Assembly: GCA_945929765.1 (NCBI GenBank)
Contig: CAMEOL010000049.1
Location: forward strand, 1 to 7,215
From: an uncultured Gemella sp.
Lineage (GTDB): Bacteria > Bacillota > Bacilli > Staphylococcales > Gemellaceae
Length of the DNA stretch: 7,215 nt
Reading direction: 5' to 3'
The position numbers and the translations under genes were made by a program. Under the pieces are notes generated by a model that saw only the letters and a list, made by a program, of their open reading frames with translations, was not told where the DNA came from and searched no databases. Shown piece by piece: positions 1 to 6,445 of this stretch. The first letter of the stretch is position 1; every line of letters begins with the position of its first letter.

Positions 1-903
1 TAAGGACATATTTTTATAAATATTTATTTGATATACTCCTCCTAATATCATACTAATTATTTCTACTAACTCTAGTAAGGCTATAGTATAAGCTATATTA
101 ACAAATATTAAATTTTCGTTTTTAACAATTATTACTAAAAATAATGCATGCATTCCTGCTGAATAAAAATTCATTCCGGAAAATAGTAGGACAAAAGAAT
201 AAATTTTTTTAATTTCCTTTAATATTTTTAAATTATTAACAGTATCTTTAAAAAACCTATTTATACTAATTTTTTTGATAGTATCTTTTTCTACTGTAAA
301 ATTTCCTATTGTTTCTTTGAATTTTTTTCTTTTAATTTTTAAAATAAGAAATGCTATTAAAAACAAAGTGGCGTTTAATAAACCAAAATATGAGTAGTTG
401 TAGCTTATTATACCTAAAATAAATACTCCTACTGCTTTTCCAATAAGAGAAATTGTATTGTAAATAGAACTTCTAAGAGCTAATGCAGAACTTAATTCAT
501 CATTTTCTACTAATCTAGTTGTAATCGACATGGATAGATAACCGTTATATCCTCCAAGTATGTCGCTAAGAACATTAGCTAAAACTAATACGGCAAAAAC
601 CCACCAAGAAATTCCAAATATACAAACTAGTGAAAGTAAGATAAATAATAAAAATTGATAAAATCTTGTATTAACTAGAACGTCATATTTTTCTGAAGTT
701 TTGTCAGAGAAATAACCTAAGACAAAAGATATAATATAAGGAAATGTTGTAGCGATAGAAACGATACTAATTGCTAACTCGGGATTTGGGAGATTTGTCG
801 CATATATTATAAAAGCTATGTCGAATAATGTTCTTCCTAAATAGCCGAATGCTGATGATGTAATGAACCACCTATATAACTTATTATTTAAAAATATCTT
901 CAT
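1..903 (-). CDS. MFS transporter, partial (C-terminus beyond left edge)
   Basis: This frame is open for 301 codons and has no stop before the window edge. It starts at an ATG preceded by AAGGAG (914-919) with a 10-base spacer. The translation is strongly hydrophobic, with about eight likely membrane segments (roughly residues 12-34, 42-63, 82-98, 100-125, 146-168, 170-190, 233-260 and 267-289). A charged central loop at about 190-232 divides the two halves. GYFSDKTSEKYDVL (63-76), between segments 2 and 3, resembles the MFS motif A loop (GxxxDRxGRR) with K68 in a conserved basic position. A full MFS protein has about 400 residues, so roughly a quarter is missing. It is probably a proton-driven exporter in the cytoplasmic membrane. 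Just upstream on the same strand lie the remains of a lanthipeptide synthetase-like gene, so export of, or immunity to, a modified peptide is a reasonable guess. The substrate cannot be read from the sequence. Confidence 0.88.
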   Translation of the reverse strand, partial: MKIFLNNKLYRWFITSSAFGYLGRTLFDIAFIIYATNLPNPELAISIVSIATTFPYIISFVLGYFSDKTSEKYDVLVNTRFYQFLLFILLSLVCIFGISWWVFAVLVLANVLSDILGGYNGYLSMSITTRLVENDELSSALALRSSIYNTISLIGKAVGVFILGIISYNYSYFGLLNATLFLIAFLILKIKRKKFKETIGNFTVEKDTIKKISINRFFKDTVNNLKILKEIKKIYSFVLLFSGMNFYSAGMHALFLVIIVKNENLIFVNIAYTIALLELVEIISMILGGVYQINIYKNMSL

Positions 904-949
904 TAAATATCAACTCCTTGTTAACAATTTTTTTAATACATAAACATAT

Positions 950-1210
950 CCACTTAGTACTGTTGAGAATGATAAATCTATATTTGAAATTAATTTTATT
1001 TGTAACGAGATAGTTACTTACTAACTTTAAGATATCAAAATAATTGGGAAATGTACACGAAATATGAATTTTCCATCCTTGTCTAATATAATTTTCATCA
1101 AAAATATATTACGCACATGTGTTATCTTTATAAGAATATTAATTATATTCAGGGAATTCAATATCAAAGTTTTAATTATTATTGTGTTTAATTTTAAAAT
1201 ATTTTTTCAT
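950..1210 (-). pseudogene. Degraded N-terminal remnant of a class III lanthipeptide synthetase-like gene (LanKC/RamC type)
   Basis: The minus-strand frame from ATG at 1210-1208 has a good RBS, AGAGGG (1218-1223), 7 bases upstream. It is interrupted by TAA at codons 13, 24 and 34 (1172-1174, 1139-1141, 1109-1111). Downstream of the last stop it reads YIFDENYIRQGWKIHIS (codons 35-51), then an LKLVSNYL segment, INFKY (73-77) and FIILNSTKW (79-87). From memory of the family, class III synthetases carry a QGWKIHVSA block in this N-terminal region, then an amphipathic helix, then an (I/V)xFKF and LNSKY block. The order and spacing match. After W87 (950-952) the likeness stops, where SSGKF-like residues would be expected. 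The kinase and cyclase domains of an enzyme of some 850 residues are missing. The fragment lies 46 bases upstream of the MFS gene, which suggests a deletion that fused the two. I infer a dead gene; the homology is recalled, not searched. Confidence 0.62.
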
Positions 1211-1295
1211 ATTATTGCCCTCTAAATTATAGAAATAAAAAGAAATTAATTATATAGTGAAAATATATAAATAATTACTCTCTTTCTTCTAATAG

Positions 1296-1392
1296 TTAAA
1301 TTGCACGGTTAGTAATAACTGGTGGACATTTAGTATTTGATACTTTTATCTTCAACTTCTATTGGTAATAATAAAAGTTCTTTTAATTTCAT
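1296..1392 (-). pseudogene. Putative frameshifted RiPP (lanthipeptide-like) precursor peptide
   Basis: ATG at 1392-1390 follows a purine-rich but non-canonical RBS (AGAGAGAAG) and a good promoter. It opens a 20-codon frame, MKLKELLLLPIEVEDKSIKY, that stops at 1330-1332. The LLLLPIE stretch resembles the short hydrophobic, acidic helix of class III lanthipeptide leaders (LLDLQ-type). In the next frame, in the same direction, VSNTKCPPVITNRAI follows and ends at TAA 1296-1298. Removing one A from the run of four at 1344-1347 joins both parts into a 31-residue peptide: a leader of about 16 residues plus a Ser, Thr and Cys containing tail. That architecture suits a thioether-ring substrate. It sits 119 bases upstream of the synthetase-like remnant, on the same strand. 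Codon evidence is thin for so short a frame. It could instead be an intact 20-residue peptide or a chance frame. Confidence 0.42.
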
Positions 1393-1412
1393 ATTAATTT
1401 CTTCTCTCTTAT

Positions 1413-1433
1413 TTTTATTGTATAACAATAAAA
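1413..1433. promoter_or_regulatory. Perfect inverted repeat over the -10 region (candidate operator)
   Basis: TTTTATTGT, ATA, ACAATAAAA is a perfect 9-3-9 dyad that covers the -10 element of the minus-strand promoter. The half TATTGTATA (1416-1424) occurs again 46 bases away at 1462-1470, just upstream of the -35. A symmetric site on a -10 with a second half site behind the -35 is a common layout for a repressor or activator of a peptide locus. No regulator gene for it lies in the window. High AT content makes chance dyads more likely. Confidence 0.35.
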
Positions 1434-1446
1434 CAAATTTAGTCAA
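1417..1446 (-). promoter_or_regulatory. Sigma-A-type promoter of the minus-strand peptide/transporter locus
   Basis: On the minus strand, TTGACT (1446-1441, five of six matches to the -35 consensus) is followed after 18 bases by TACAAT (1422-1417, five of six). TATACA (1424-1419) after 16 bases is an alternative -10. The start codon of the small peptide lies about 25 bases further on. It is the best minus-strand promoter I see and could drive the whole decayed locus, including the transporter, because no clear terminator lies in between. Confidence 0.55.
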
Positions 1447-1696
1447 CACTTTTATTTTTGGTATTGTATAGAAAGCTATAAATAAATATTTTTTTGTTTT
1501 AATACAAAAAACAAATATGTTTCAATGTAATAGTAATTATTTTTAAATAAAAAAATACTATATGTTGTTATTTGATTTAAATGTTTTTATGAGCGGAAAA
1601 AATATTTTTTATTAGAATTATACATTAATTAAAGAAATAATTCTTAATATTACTGTGTGTATTTAGTTATATTTCTTTCAAAATATTATGTTTTTG
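1447..1696. other. Divergent intergenic stretch with no identifiable gene
   Basis: These bases separate the minus-strand promoter from the ctsR promoter. They are extremely AT-rich. I find only short AT palindromes and very short frames without ribosome binding sites, and no RNA gene, transposon end or convincing terminator. The stretch between the peptide remnant and the synthetase remnant (1211-1295) is likewise empty except for the RBS of the latter. Confidence 0.6.
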
Positions 1697-1725
1697 TTGT
1701 CTTGCAAATGTTTTTATAGTATAAT
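1697..1725 (+). promoter_or_regulatory. Sigma-A promoter of the ctsR operon
   Basis: TTGTCT (1697-1702) is a -35 with four of six matches. A 17-base spacer leads to a perfect TATAAT -10 (1720-1725). Transcription should start near 1731-1734, immediately before or at the CtsR operator, leaving a leader of about 85 bases before the ctsR RBS. Confidence 0.75.
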
Positions 1726-1733
1726 CAAGTAAA

Positions 1734-1750
1734 GGTCAATTTTAGTCAAT
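1734..1750 (+). promoter_or_regulatory. CtsR operator (tandem heptad)
   Basis: GGTCAAT, TTT, AGTCAAT is a direct repeat of two heptads with a 3-base spacer. It fits the known CtsR box (RGTCAAA-NAN-RGTCAAA) except for A to T at the last base of each heptad and at the centre of the spacer. It lies over the predicted transcription start of the operon that encodes CtsR itself. Bound repressor would therefore block the polymerase, giving autoregulation and heat induction of ctsR, clpC and probably radA. Confidence 0.88.
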
Positions 1751-1817
1751 TTAGAAAAAGATTAATTATACCCCATAGACTTTCATTATTTATATGAAGT
1801 AAGGAGGAATTTTTGGA

Positions 1818-2348
1818 ATGAATAATAATATGACAGATATAATTGAACGTTATATAAAAGAATTATTGCAAGAGTCGAATGAAGATTTTGTAACTTTGAA
1901 GCGTAGCAATGTTGCAGAAAAATTTGATTGTGTGCCATCGCAATTAAACTATGTTATCAAGACTCGTTTTACGCCTGAACATGGTTTTATTATTGAGAGT
2001 AAGAGAGGTGGAGGAGGATTTATTAGAATTACAAAGGTAACTCTCCATAACAATACAGATTACATCGATTATTTAATAGAAACTGTTCAGAATGAAGAAG
2101 CAAATAACATAGATTATGCAAAAATTTTAAAGATATTAAAAGACGACAAGTATATTAATCATTTTGATTATGAAGTTATGGCAACTGCTATAGACAGTTT
2201 GTATAACAATAGTCTAGAAACTATTTTACTTGTTAATAGAGATGATAAAGACTTTTCTACTATTATCTCTGAGAATACTTGGGAAAATATAAGACAATTA
2301 TTAATAAAATTTTTAAGAACTATAAAGTATAATAAGGAGAAAATATAA
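1818..2348 (+). CDS. ctsR: Transcriptional repressor CtsR, class III heat-shock regulator
   Basis: This is a cytoplasmic dimeric repressor that binds tandem GTCAA heptads in front of clp genes and lets go on heat stress. The N-terminal winged helix-turn-helix occupies about residues 5-75. SDI-like TDIIERYIKELL opens it, CVPSQLNYVIKTRF (38-51) is the recognition region, and SKRGGGGFIRI (61-71) is the glycine-rich wing tip that acts as thermosensor. R63 is the arginine that the McsB kinase marks in Bacillus. Residues from about 95 form the helical C-terminal domain. At 176 residues it is about 20 longer than Bacillus CtsR, mainly in the C-terminal half. The start at 1818 is favoured by AAGGAGG (1801-1807) with a 10-base spacer; a second ATG at codon 5 is too far from it. 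It heads the operon behind a CtsR box and overlaps clpC by one base. No mcsA or mcsB follows, so release must work without the adjacent McsB seen in Bacillus, perhaps by temperature alone. Confidence 0.97.
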   Translation: MNNNMTDIIERYIKELLQESNEDFVTLKRSNVAEKFDCVPSQLNYVIKTRFTPEHGFIIESKRGGGGFIRITKVTLHNNTDYIDYLIETVQNEEANNIDYAKILKILKDDKYINHFDYEVMATAIDSLYNNSLETILLVNRDDKDFSTIISENTWENIRQLLIKFLRTIKYNKEKI

Positions 2349-2350
2349 TG
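2334..2350 (+). promoter_or_regulatory. clpC ribosome binding site inside the ctsR end, with TAATG overlap
   Basis: AAGGAG (2334-2339) lies within the last codons of ctsR, 8 bases before the clpC ATG (2348-2350). The ctsR stop TAA (2346-2348) shares its final A with this ATG. The overlap allows translational coupling, so ClpC output should follow that of its repressor. Confidence 0.8.
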
Positions 2351-4810
2351 TATATTAGGTTTAATGAATCAGCACTAATGGTTTTGACGAAGTCAAAAGA
2401 AGAATCTAGAAAATTAGGCTTGAGAGCGGTTGGAACAGAGCATCTTCTACTTGCTATTCTTGATAGTAATACTGCGGGTAGTCGTTTACTATCTAAGTAT
2501 GGAATTACTTATGATGGCTTTAAGAAAGATGTAGAGAAATTTTATGAAGTAGAATTAAAAGGGACAGACTTTTATAACAATGTAATGTTAAAACAAGAGT
2601 ATACTATTGGTGGAATACAAACTATAGAAAATAGCCAGAAATATGCAGAAGAAACTAGTAGTTTTGTAGTTACAAGTGATCATTTATTAATTTCTTTATT
2701 AAATTTTAAAGACGGTTTTGCGGTCAAAATTTTGAAAGATGTTAATAATGTACATTTAGAAGGGCTAATAGAAGAATTAAGAGGGATTTTAGTTCAAAAT
2801 AAAAATATCTTTTCGAAACTATTTGATTCTTTCAAACAACTTGAAGAATCAGTAGATGATAATAGTACTGAATTATTAAATTCACTAGCAAAAGATTTAA
2901 CAAAAGATGCCTTTAATAAAAAATTAGATCCGGTTATTGCTCGTGATAAAGAAATTACACGTATGATAGAAATTTTGAATAGACGTACAAAAAATAACCC
3001 TGTACTAATAGGTGATCCAGGAGTAGGGAAAACAGCTATAGTAGAGGGATTAGCACAACGTATAGTTTCTCAAAATGTACCTAGCAATTTAATAGGGAAA
3101 CGAGTAATGGTATTAGATATGGGTACTCTACTTGCTGGAACAAAATATCGTGGTGAATTTGAGGAACGTTTAAAAAATATAATAAAAGAGATAGAAGAAG
3201 CAGGAAATATTATATTATTTATTGATGAAATTCATACTATAATAGGAGCAGGTGGTACAGAGGGAAGTGCAGATGCTTCTAACATCTTAAAACCTGCTTT
3301 ATCAAGAGGGTTAATACAAGTAGTGGGAGCAACTACTACAGACGAATATCGCAAATATTTTGAGAAAGATGCAGCACTAGAACGTAGATTCCAACCGATA
3401 AAAGTAGATGAACCTAATAATGAGGCATCTATAGAAATATTAAAAGGACTACGTCATAAATATGAGGAACATCATAATGTAGAAATAACAGACGAAGCAC
3501 TAGAAGCAGCGGTTAAATTAAGTACAACGCATGTAACTGATAGATGTTTGCCAGATAAAGCTATAGATTTAATTGATGAAGCTAGTTCGAAAGTTAAGTT
3601 ACGTTACTACAAATCACCAGATGAATTAAAAGTTTATGAACAAGAACTTGATAAATTAAATAAAGAAAAAGACAAGGCAGTAACTAGCCAAGAATTTGAG
3701 TTGGCGGCCAAAAAACGTGATGAAATAAATGAAGTAGTAAATAAAATAGAAGAGTTTAAAATATCATGGCAAGATAATTTATCAAAAGAAAAAATTCAAA
3801 TTACAGAAGATCACATTGCAGAAGTGCTAGCTGCATGGACAGGAATACCGGTAACTAAACTTACAGAAACAGAAAGTGAGAAACTTCTGAATCTTGAGGA
3901 AATACTTCATAAACGAGTTGTTGGTCAAGATGATGCGGTAGTGAGTCTTGCAAAATCAGTAAGAAGGGCAAGAAGTGGGTTTAAAGATCCGGATAGACCA
4001 ATAGGAAGCTTTATATTCTTAGGGCCTACTGGTGTAGGGAAAACGGAATTAGCGAAAAGCCTATCAGAAGCATTGTTTGGTTCTGAAGATAATATGATTA
4101 GAATAGATATGAGTGAATATATGGAGCCACACTCTATTAGTAGATTAATAGGAGCTCCTCCAGGATATGTAGGTTATGATGATGCAGGGCAACTATCAGA
4201 AAAAGTTCGACAAAAACCATATTCTGTTGTATTATTTGATGAAATAGAAAAAGCTCATCCATCAATTTTTAATGTTCTTTTACAAGTATTAGATGATGGA
4301 AGATTGACTGATAGCAACGGTCGTCTTATTGACTTTAGAAATACTATTATCATAATGACTTCAAATGTTGGAGTTAGTGAACTTAATGATCAAAAATTTG
4401 TAGGATTTGCAGGAAGTGAATCAATAAAAAATGATTATAAAAATGTTCAAAATACAATGATGGAAGCATTGAAGAAACAATATCGTCCAGAATTTTTAAA
4501 TAGAATTGACGATATCGTAGTATTTAAATCTCTAGAAAAAGAAGATTTAGAGAAAATATCATTGTTATTATTAGATAGCTTATCTAAACGACTAAAAGAT
4601 AAAGATATATCAATTAAACTTACGAAAAAAGCTATGGATAAAATTATTGAAGATGGAAGTATAAAAGAATACGGAGCAAGACCATTAAGAAGAAGTATCC
4701 AAAAAAATATAGAAGATTTATTGAGTGAAGAAATACTCAAAGATCCTAATTTAACAGGAGTAGTCAATATAGATTATAAGAAAGATAAATTTGTCGTAAA
4801 AAGCAAATAG
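2348..4810 (+). CDS. clpC: ATP-dependent Clp protease ATP-binding subunit ClpC (Hsp100 unfoldase)
   Basis: This is a hexameric cytoplasmic AAA+ unfoldase that threads misfolded or tagged proteins into ClpP. The double Clp N-domain covers about residues 1-145, with EHLLLAIL (31-38) and DHLLISLL (111-118) as the repeat signatures. NBD1 has GDPGVGKT (222-229), the Walker B acids D293/E294 and pore tyrosine Y267. A short M-domain coiled coil at about 430-475, with F450, is of ClpC and not ClpB length. NBD2 has GPTGVGKT (559-566), D631/E632, the GYVG pore loop (606-609), arginine finger R719 and sensor 2 GAR (776-778). VGF (685-687) is the ClpP-docking tripeptide, absent from ClpB. All catalytic residues are present and the length (820) is normal. 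In the second N-domain repeat, D111 replaces the glutamate that in Bacillus helps bind phosphoarginine, while E31 is kept. It sits directly behind ctsR and probably shares its heat-inducible promoter. In this lineage it may use the MecA adaptor, whose gene is not in the window. Confidence 0.98.
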   Translation: MYIRFNESALMVLTKSKEESRKLGLRAVGTEHLLLAILDSNTAGSRLLSKYGITYDGFKKDVEKFYEVELKGTDFYNNVMLKQEYTIGGIQTIENSQKYAEETSSFVVTSDHLLISLLNFKDGFAVKILKDVNNVHLEGLIEELRGILVQNKNIFSKLFDSFKQLEESVDDNSTELLNSLAKDLTKDAFNKKLDPVIARDKEITRMIEILNRRTKNNPVLIGDPGVGKTAIVEGLAQRIVSQNVPSNLIGKRVMVLDMGTLLAGTKYRGEFEERLKNIIKEIEEAGNIILFIDEIHTIIGAGGTEGSADASNILKPALSRGLIQVVGATTTDEYRKYFEKDAALERRFQPIKVDEPNNEASIEILKGLRHKYEEHHNVEITDEALEAAVKLSTTHVTDRCLPDKAIDLIDEASSKVKLRYYKSPDELKVYEQELDKLNKEKDKAVTSQEFELAAKKRDEINEVVNKIEEFKISWQDNLSKEKIQITEDHIAEVLAAWTGIPVTKLTETESEKLLNLEEILHKRVVGQDDAVVSLAKSVRRARSGFKDPDRPIGSFIFLGPTGVGKTELAKSLSEALFGSEDNMIRIDMSEYMEPHSISRLIGAPPGYVGYDDAGQLSEKVRQKPYSVVLFDEIEKAHPSIFNVLLQVLDDGRLTDSNGRLIDFRNTIIIMTSNVGVSELNDQKFVGFAGSESIKNDYKNVQNTMMEALKKQYRPEFLNRIDDIVVFKSLEKEDLEKISLLLLDSLSKRLKDKDISIKLTKKAMDKIIEDGSIKEYGARPLRRSIQKNIEDLLSEEILKDPNLTGVVNIDYKKDKFVVKSK

Positions 4811-4818
4811 AGGATAAT

Positions 4819-6207
4819 ATGGCAAAAAAAGTTTCGACAAAATACGAATGTGATGCTTGTGGTTATCAAAGTATAAAGTATTTAGGAAAATGTCCACGTT
4901 GTAGTAAGTGGAATTCTATGGAAGAAGTAAAAGAAATGAAAGTTAATGATAAACATACAGCATTTCTAGATAGACCACAAAATTCCACGGTAACAATAGA
5001 AGTAGATAAACTAAAAAATATCGACACTCAAGACGTACCTAGAACTCTTACTGATAGTTCAGAATTAAATAGAGTTTTGGGTGGTGGTGTTGTACCCGGA
5101 TCATTAGTTCTTTTAGGGGGAGATCCCGGTATAGGTAAATCTACGTTATTACTACAAATTTCTTCTTATTTAGCTAAAGAGTATGATGTTCTTTATGTTT
5201 CTGGAGAAGAGTCGGTTCGTCAAGTAAAACTTAGAGCAGATAGAATGAGTGGAAATACAGATGAATTATATGTGTATTCTCAAACAGATCTAAATTTAAT
5301 TTATGAAATAATAAAAAAAATAAAACCTAAATTTTTGGTCATTGACTCAATTCAAACGGTTTATAATCCGAATTTAGATAATTCCCCAGGAAGTATTACA
5401 CAAGTAAGAGAGTGTACACAACAGCTAATGAAAATTGCTAAAAGTTTAAATATTGCAATTTTTATTGTGGGCCATGTTACAAAAGAAGGGGCAATAGCTG
5501 GGCCAAAAATGTTAGAACATATGGTGGATACAGTTCTTTATTTTGAAGGAGAAGAACATCATAGCTATAGAATACTACGTGCAGTAAAAAACCGCTTCGG
5601 TTCGACTAATGAATTAGGTATTTTTGAAATGAAGTCGCATGGACTAGAAGATATGGATAATCCATCTCAAATATTTTTGGAAGAGAGAAGTAGAGAACTT
5701 TCTGGAGCAACTATTGTAGCAACAATGGAGGGAACAAGACCTCTTTTAGTAGAAATACAATCTTTAACTACGCCTACAGCTTTTAATAATCCTAGAAGAA
5801 TATCAAGTGGCTTAGAGTATAATAAATTAGTTCTGTTGATGGCAGTTCTTGAGAAAAAAGCAGGATATCTATTACAACAACAGGATGTTTACGTTAAAGT
5901 TTCTGGTGGGGTAAAAATAGATGATCCAGCAGTAGATTTAGGTATCTTGGTTGCAGTTGCTTCTAGCTTTAAAGATAGAGCTATAGATATGTATGATTGC
6001 TTTATTGGAGAAGTAGGATTAACAGGGGAGATACGTCGAGTTAGTAGAATAGAACAAAGAATAAATGAAGCAAAAAAACATGGTTTCAAACGAATATTCA
6101 TCCCATACAGCAATCGTAACGGATTAGAAAATGTTGAGGGTGTGGACTTAATTCCTGTAAGAAATATAAAAGATTGTTTGGACAAAGTTTTTGAAAATAT
6201 ATTTTAA
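4819..6207 (+). CDS. radA: DNA repair protein RadA (Sms), RecA-like branch-migration helicase
   Basis: RadA is a DnaB-like hexameric ATPase that drives branch migration of RecA recombination intermediates in repair and, in competent species, in transformation. A C4 zinc finger (C11, C14, C25, C28) opens the protein. The ATPase core follows with GGDPGIGKST (100-109), the Walker B aspartate D176 in LVIDS, and the RadA-specific KNRFG (257-261). The C-terminal Lon-protease-like domain spans about 285-462 and includes the DPAVDLG and GEVGLTGEIR blocks (369-375, 397-406). At 462 residues it is full length. The start follows AGAGG (4809-4813), which overlaps the clpC stop, with a short 5-base spacer; only 8 bases separate the genes. 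It is therefore probably the last gene of the CtsR-controlled unit, linking heat stress and DNA repair as in other Bacillota. A stem-loop and a longer gap follow it. Confidence 0.97.
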   Translation: MAKKVSTKYECDACGYQSIKYLGKCPRCSKWNSMEEVKEMKVNDKHTAFLDRPQNSTVTIEVDKLKNIDTQDVPRTLTDSSELNRVLGGGVVPGSLVLLGGDPGIGKSTLLLQISSYLAKEYDVLYVSGEESVRQVKLRADRMSGNTDELYVYSQTDLNLIYEIIKKIKPKFLVIDSIQTVYNPNLDNSPGSITQVRECTQQLMKIAKSLNIAIFIVGHVTKEGAIAGPKMLEHMVDTVLYFEGEEHHSYRILRAVKNRFGSTNELGIFEMKSHGLEDMDNPSQIFLEERSRELSGATIVATMEGTRPLLVEIQSLTTPTAFNNPRRISSGLEYNKLVLLMAVLEKKAGYLLQQQDVYVKVSGGVKIDDPAVDLGILVAVASSFKDRAIDMYDCFIGEVGLTGEIRRVSRIEQRINEAKKHGFKRIFIPYSNRNGLENVEGVDLIPVRNIKDCLDKVFENIF

Positions 6208-6230
6208 TTATAGGTAAATAATTGTTTAAA

Positions 6231-6303
6231 AGATGCAGTAGGAGTATCAATAAATAAAATTTTAATTTTTGTTACAACTATTATGGATATTTCTACTGCA
6301 TTT
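6231..6303 (+). terminator. Long imperfect hairpin downstream of radA (possible weak terminator or RNA element)
   Basis: ATGCAGTAGGAGTATC (6233-6248) pairs with GATATTTCTACTGCAT (6286-6301) along all 16 positions, two of them G-U pairs. Two further pairs at the base, one G-U, extend it to 6231-6303. The loop is 37 bases and AT-rich. The stem begins 24 bases after the radA stop, where a terminator is expected. No proper U-run follows the stem (only TTTAGG), so efficient intrinsic termination is doubtful. Pairing is unbroken only on the plus strand, through G-U wobbles, which favours an RNA made in the radA direction. Confidence 0.45.
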
Positions 6304-6371
6304 AGGTTATAATTAATTTATTTTCAGAGAATATTTATTATACATTTCATTTATTTCAGCTAAATTTTATT

Positions 6372-6415
6372 TTGTCAAATATCTTTAACTTTATTTTAAA
6401 TATAGAGTATATAAT
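6372..6415 (+). promoter_or_regulatory. Possible promoter upstream of the yacL-type gene
   Basis: TTGTCA (6372-6377, five of six matches to the -35) is followed after 17 bases by a poor -10, TTTAAA (6395-6400). A perfect TATAAT lies at 6410-6415 but has no good -35 at 17 bases. Either pair could serve the gene starting at 6446, which lies 238 bases behind radA and beyond the hairpin. The match is weak in such AT-rich DNA. Confidence 0.3.
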
Positions 6416-6445
6416 AAAAACTAATAATAAAAAAGGAGTGAGAGT

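Noticed and set aside
1493..1515. Inverted repeat TTTGTTTT/AAAACAAA with a 7-base loop, as a terminator
   Set aside because: The stem has one G-C pair only and no gene ends next to it on either strand.
1597..1610. AT palindrome AAAAAATATTTTTT
   Set aside because: It is a pure AT run palindrome with no GC stem, so it is not a credible terminator or operator without other support.
1562..1615. Plus-strand 17-codon frame that might encode a small hydrophobic signal peptide
   Set aside because: There is no ribosome binding site before the ATG, no promoter, and a composition expected by chance in such AT-rich DNA.
1702..1725. TTGCAA as -35 for the ctsR TATAAT
   Set aside because: The spacer would be only 12 bases; TTGTCT at 1697 gives the proper 17.
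4447..4767. Open minus-strand frame of 106 codons inside clpC
   Set aside because: It is antisense to the conserved C-terminal part of clpC, has a Ser/Leu/Ile-rich low-complexity translation and no ribosome binding site of note; it is a shadow of the real gene.
5889..6185. Open minus-strand frame of 98 codons inside radA
   Set aside because: It mirrors the Lon-like domain of radA and its translation resembles no family I know; it is a shadow.
6374..6389. GTCAAAT near the yacL-type gene as a second CtsR box
   Set aside because: Only one heptad is present; the second GTCAA unit at 3-base spacing is missing.
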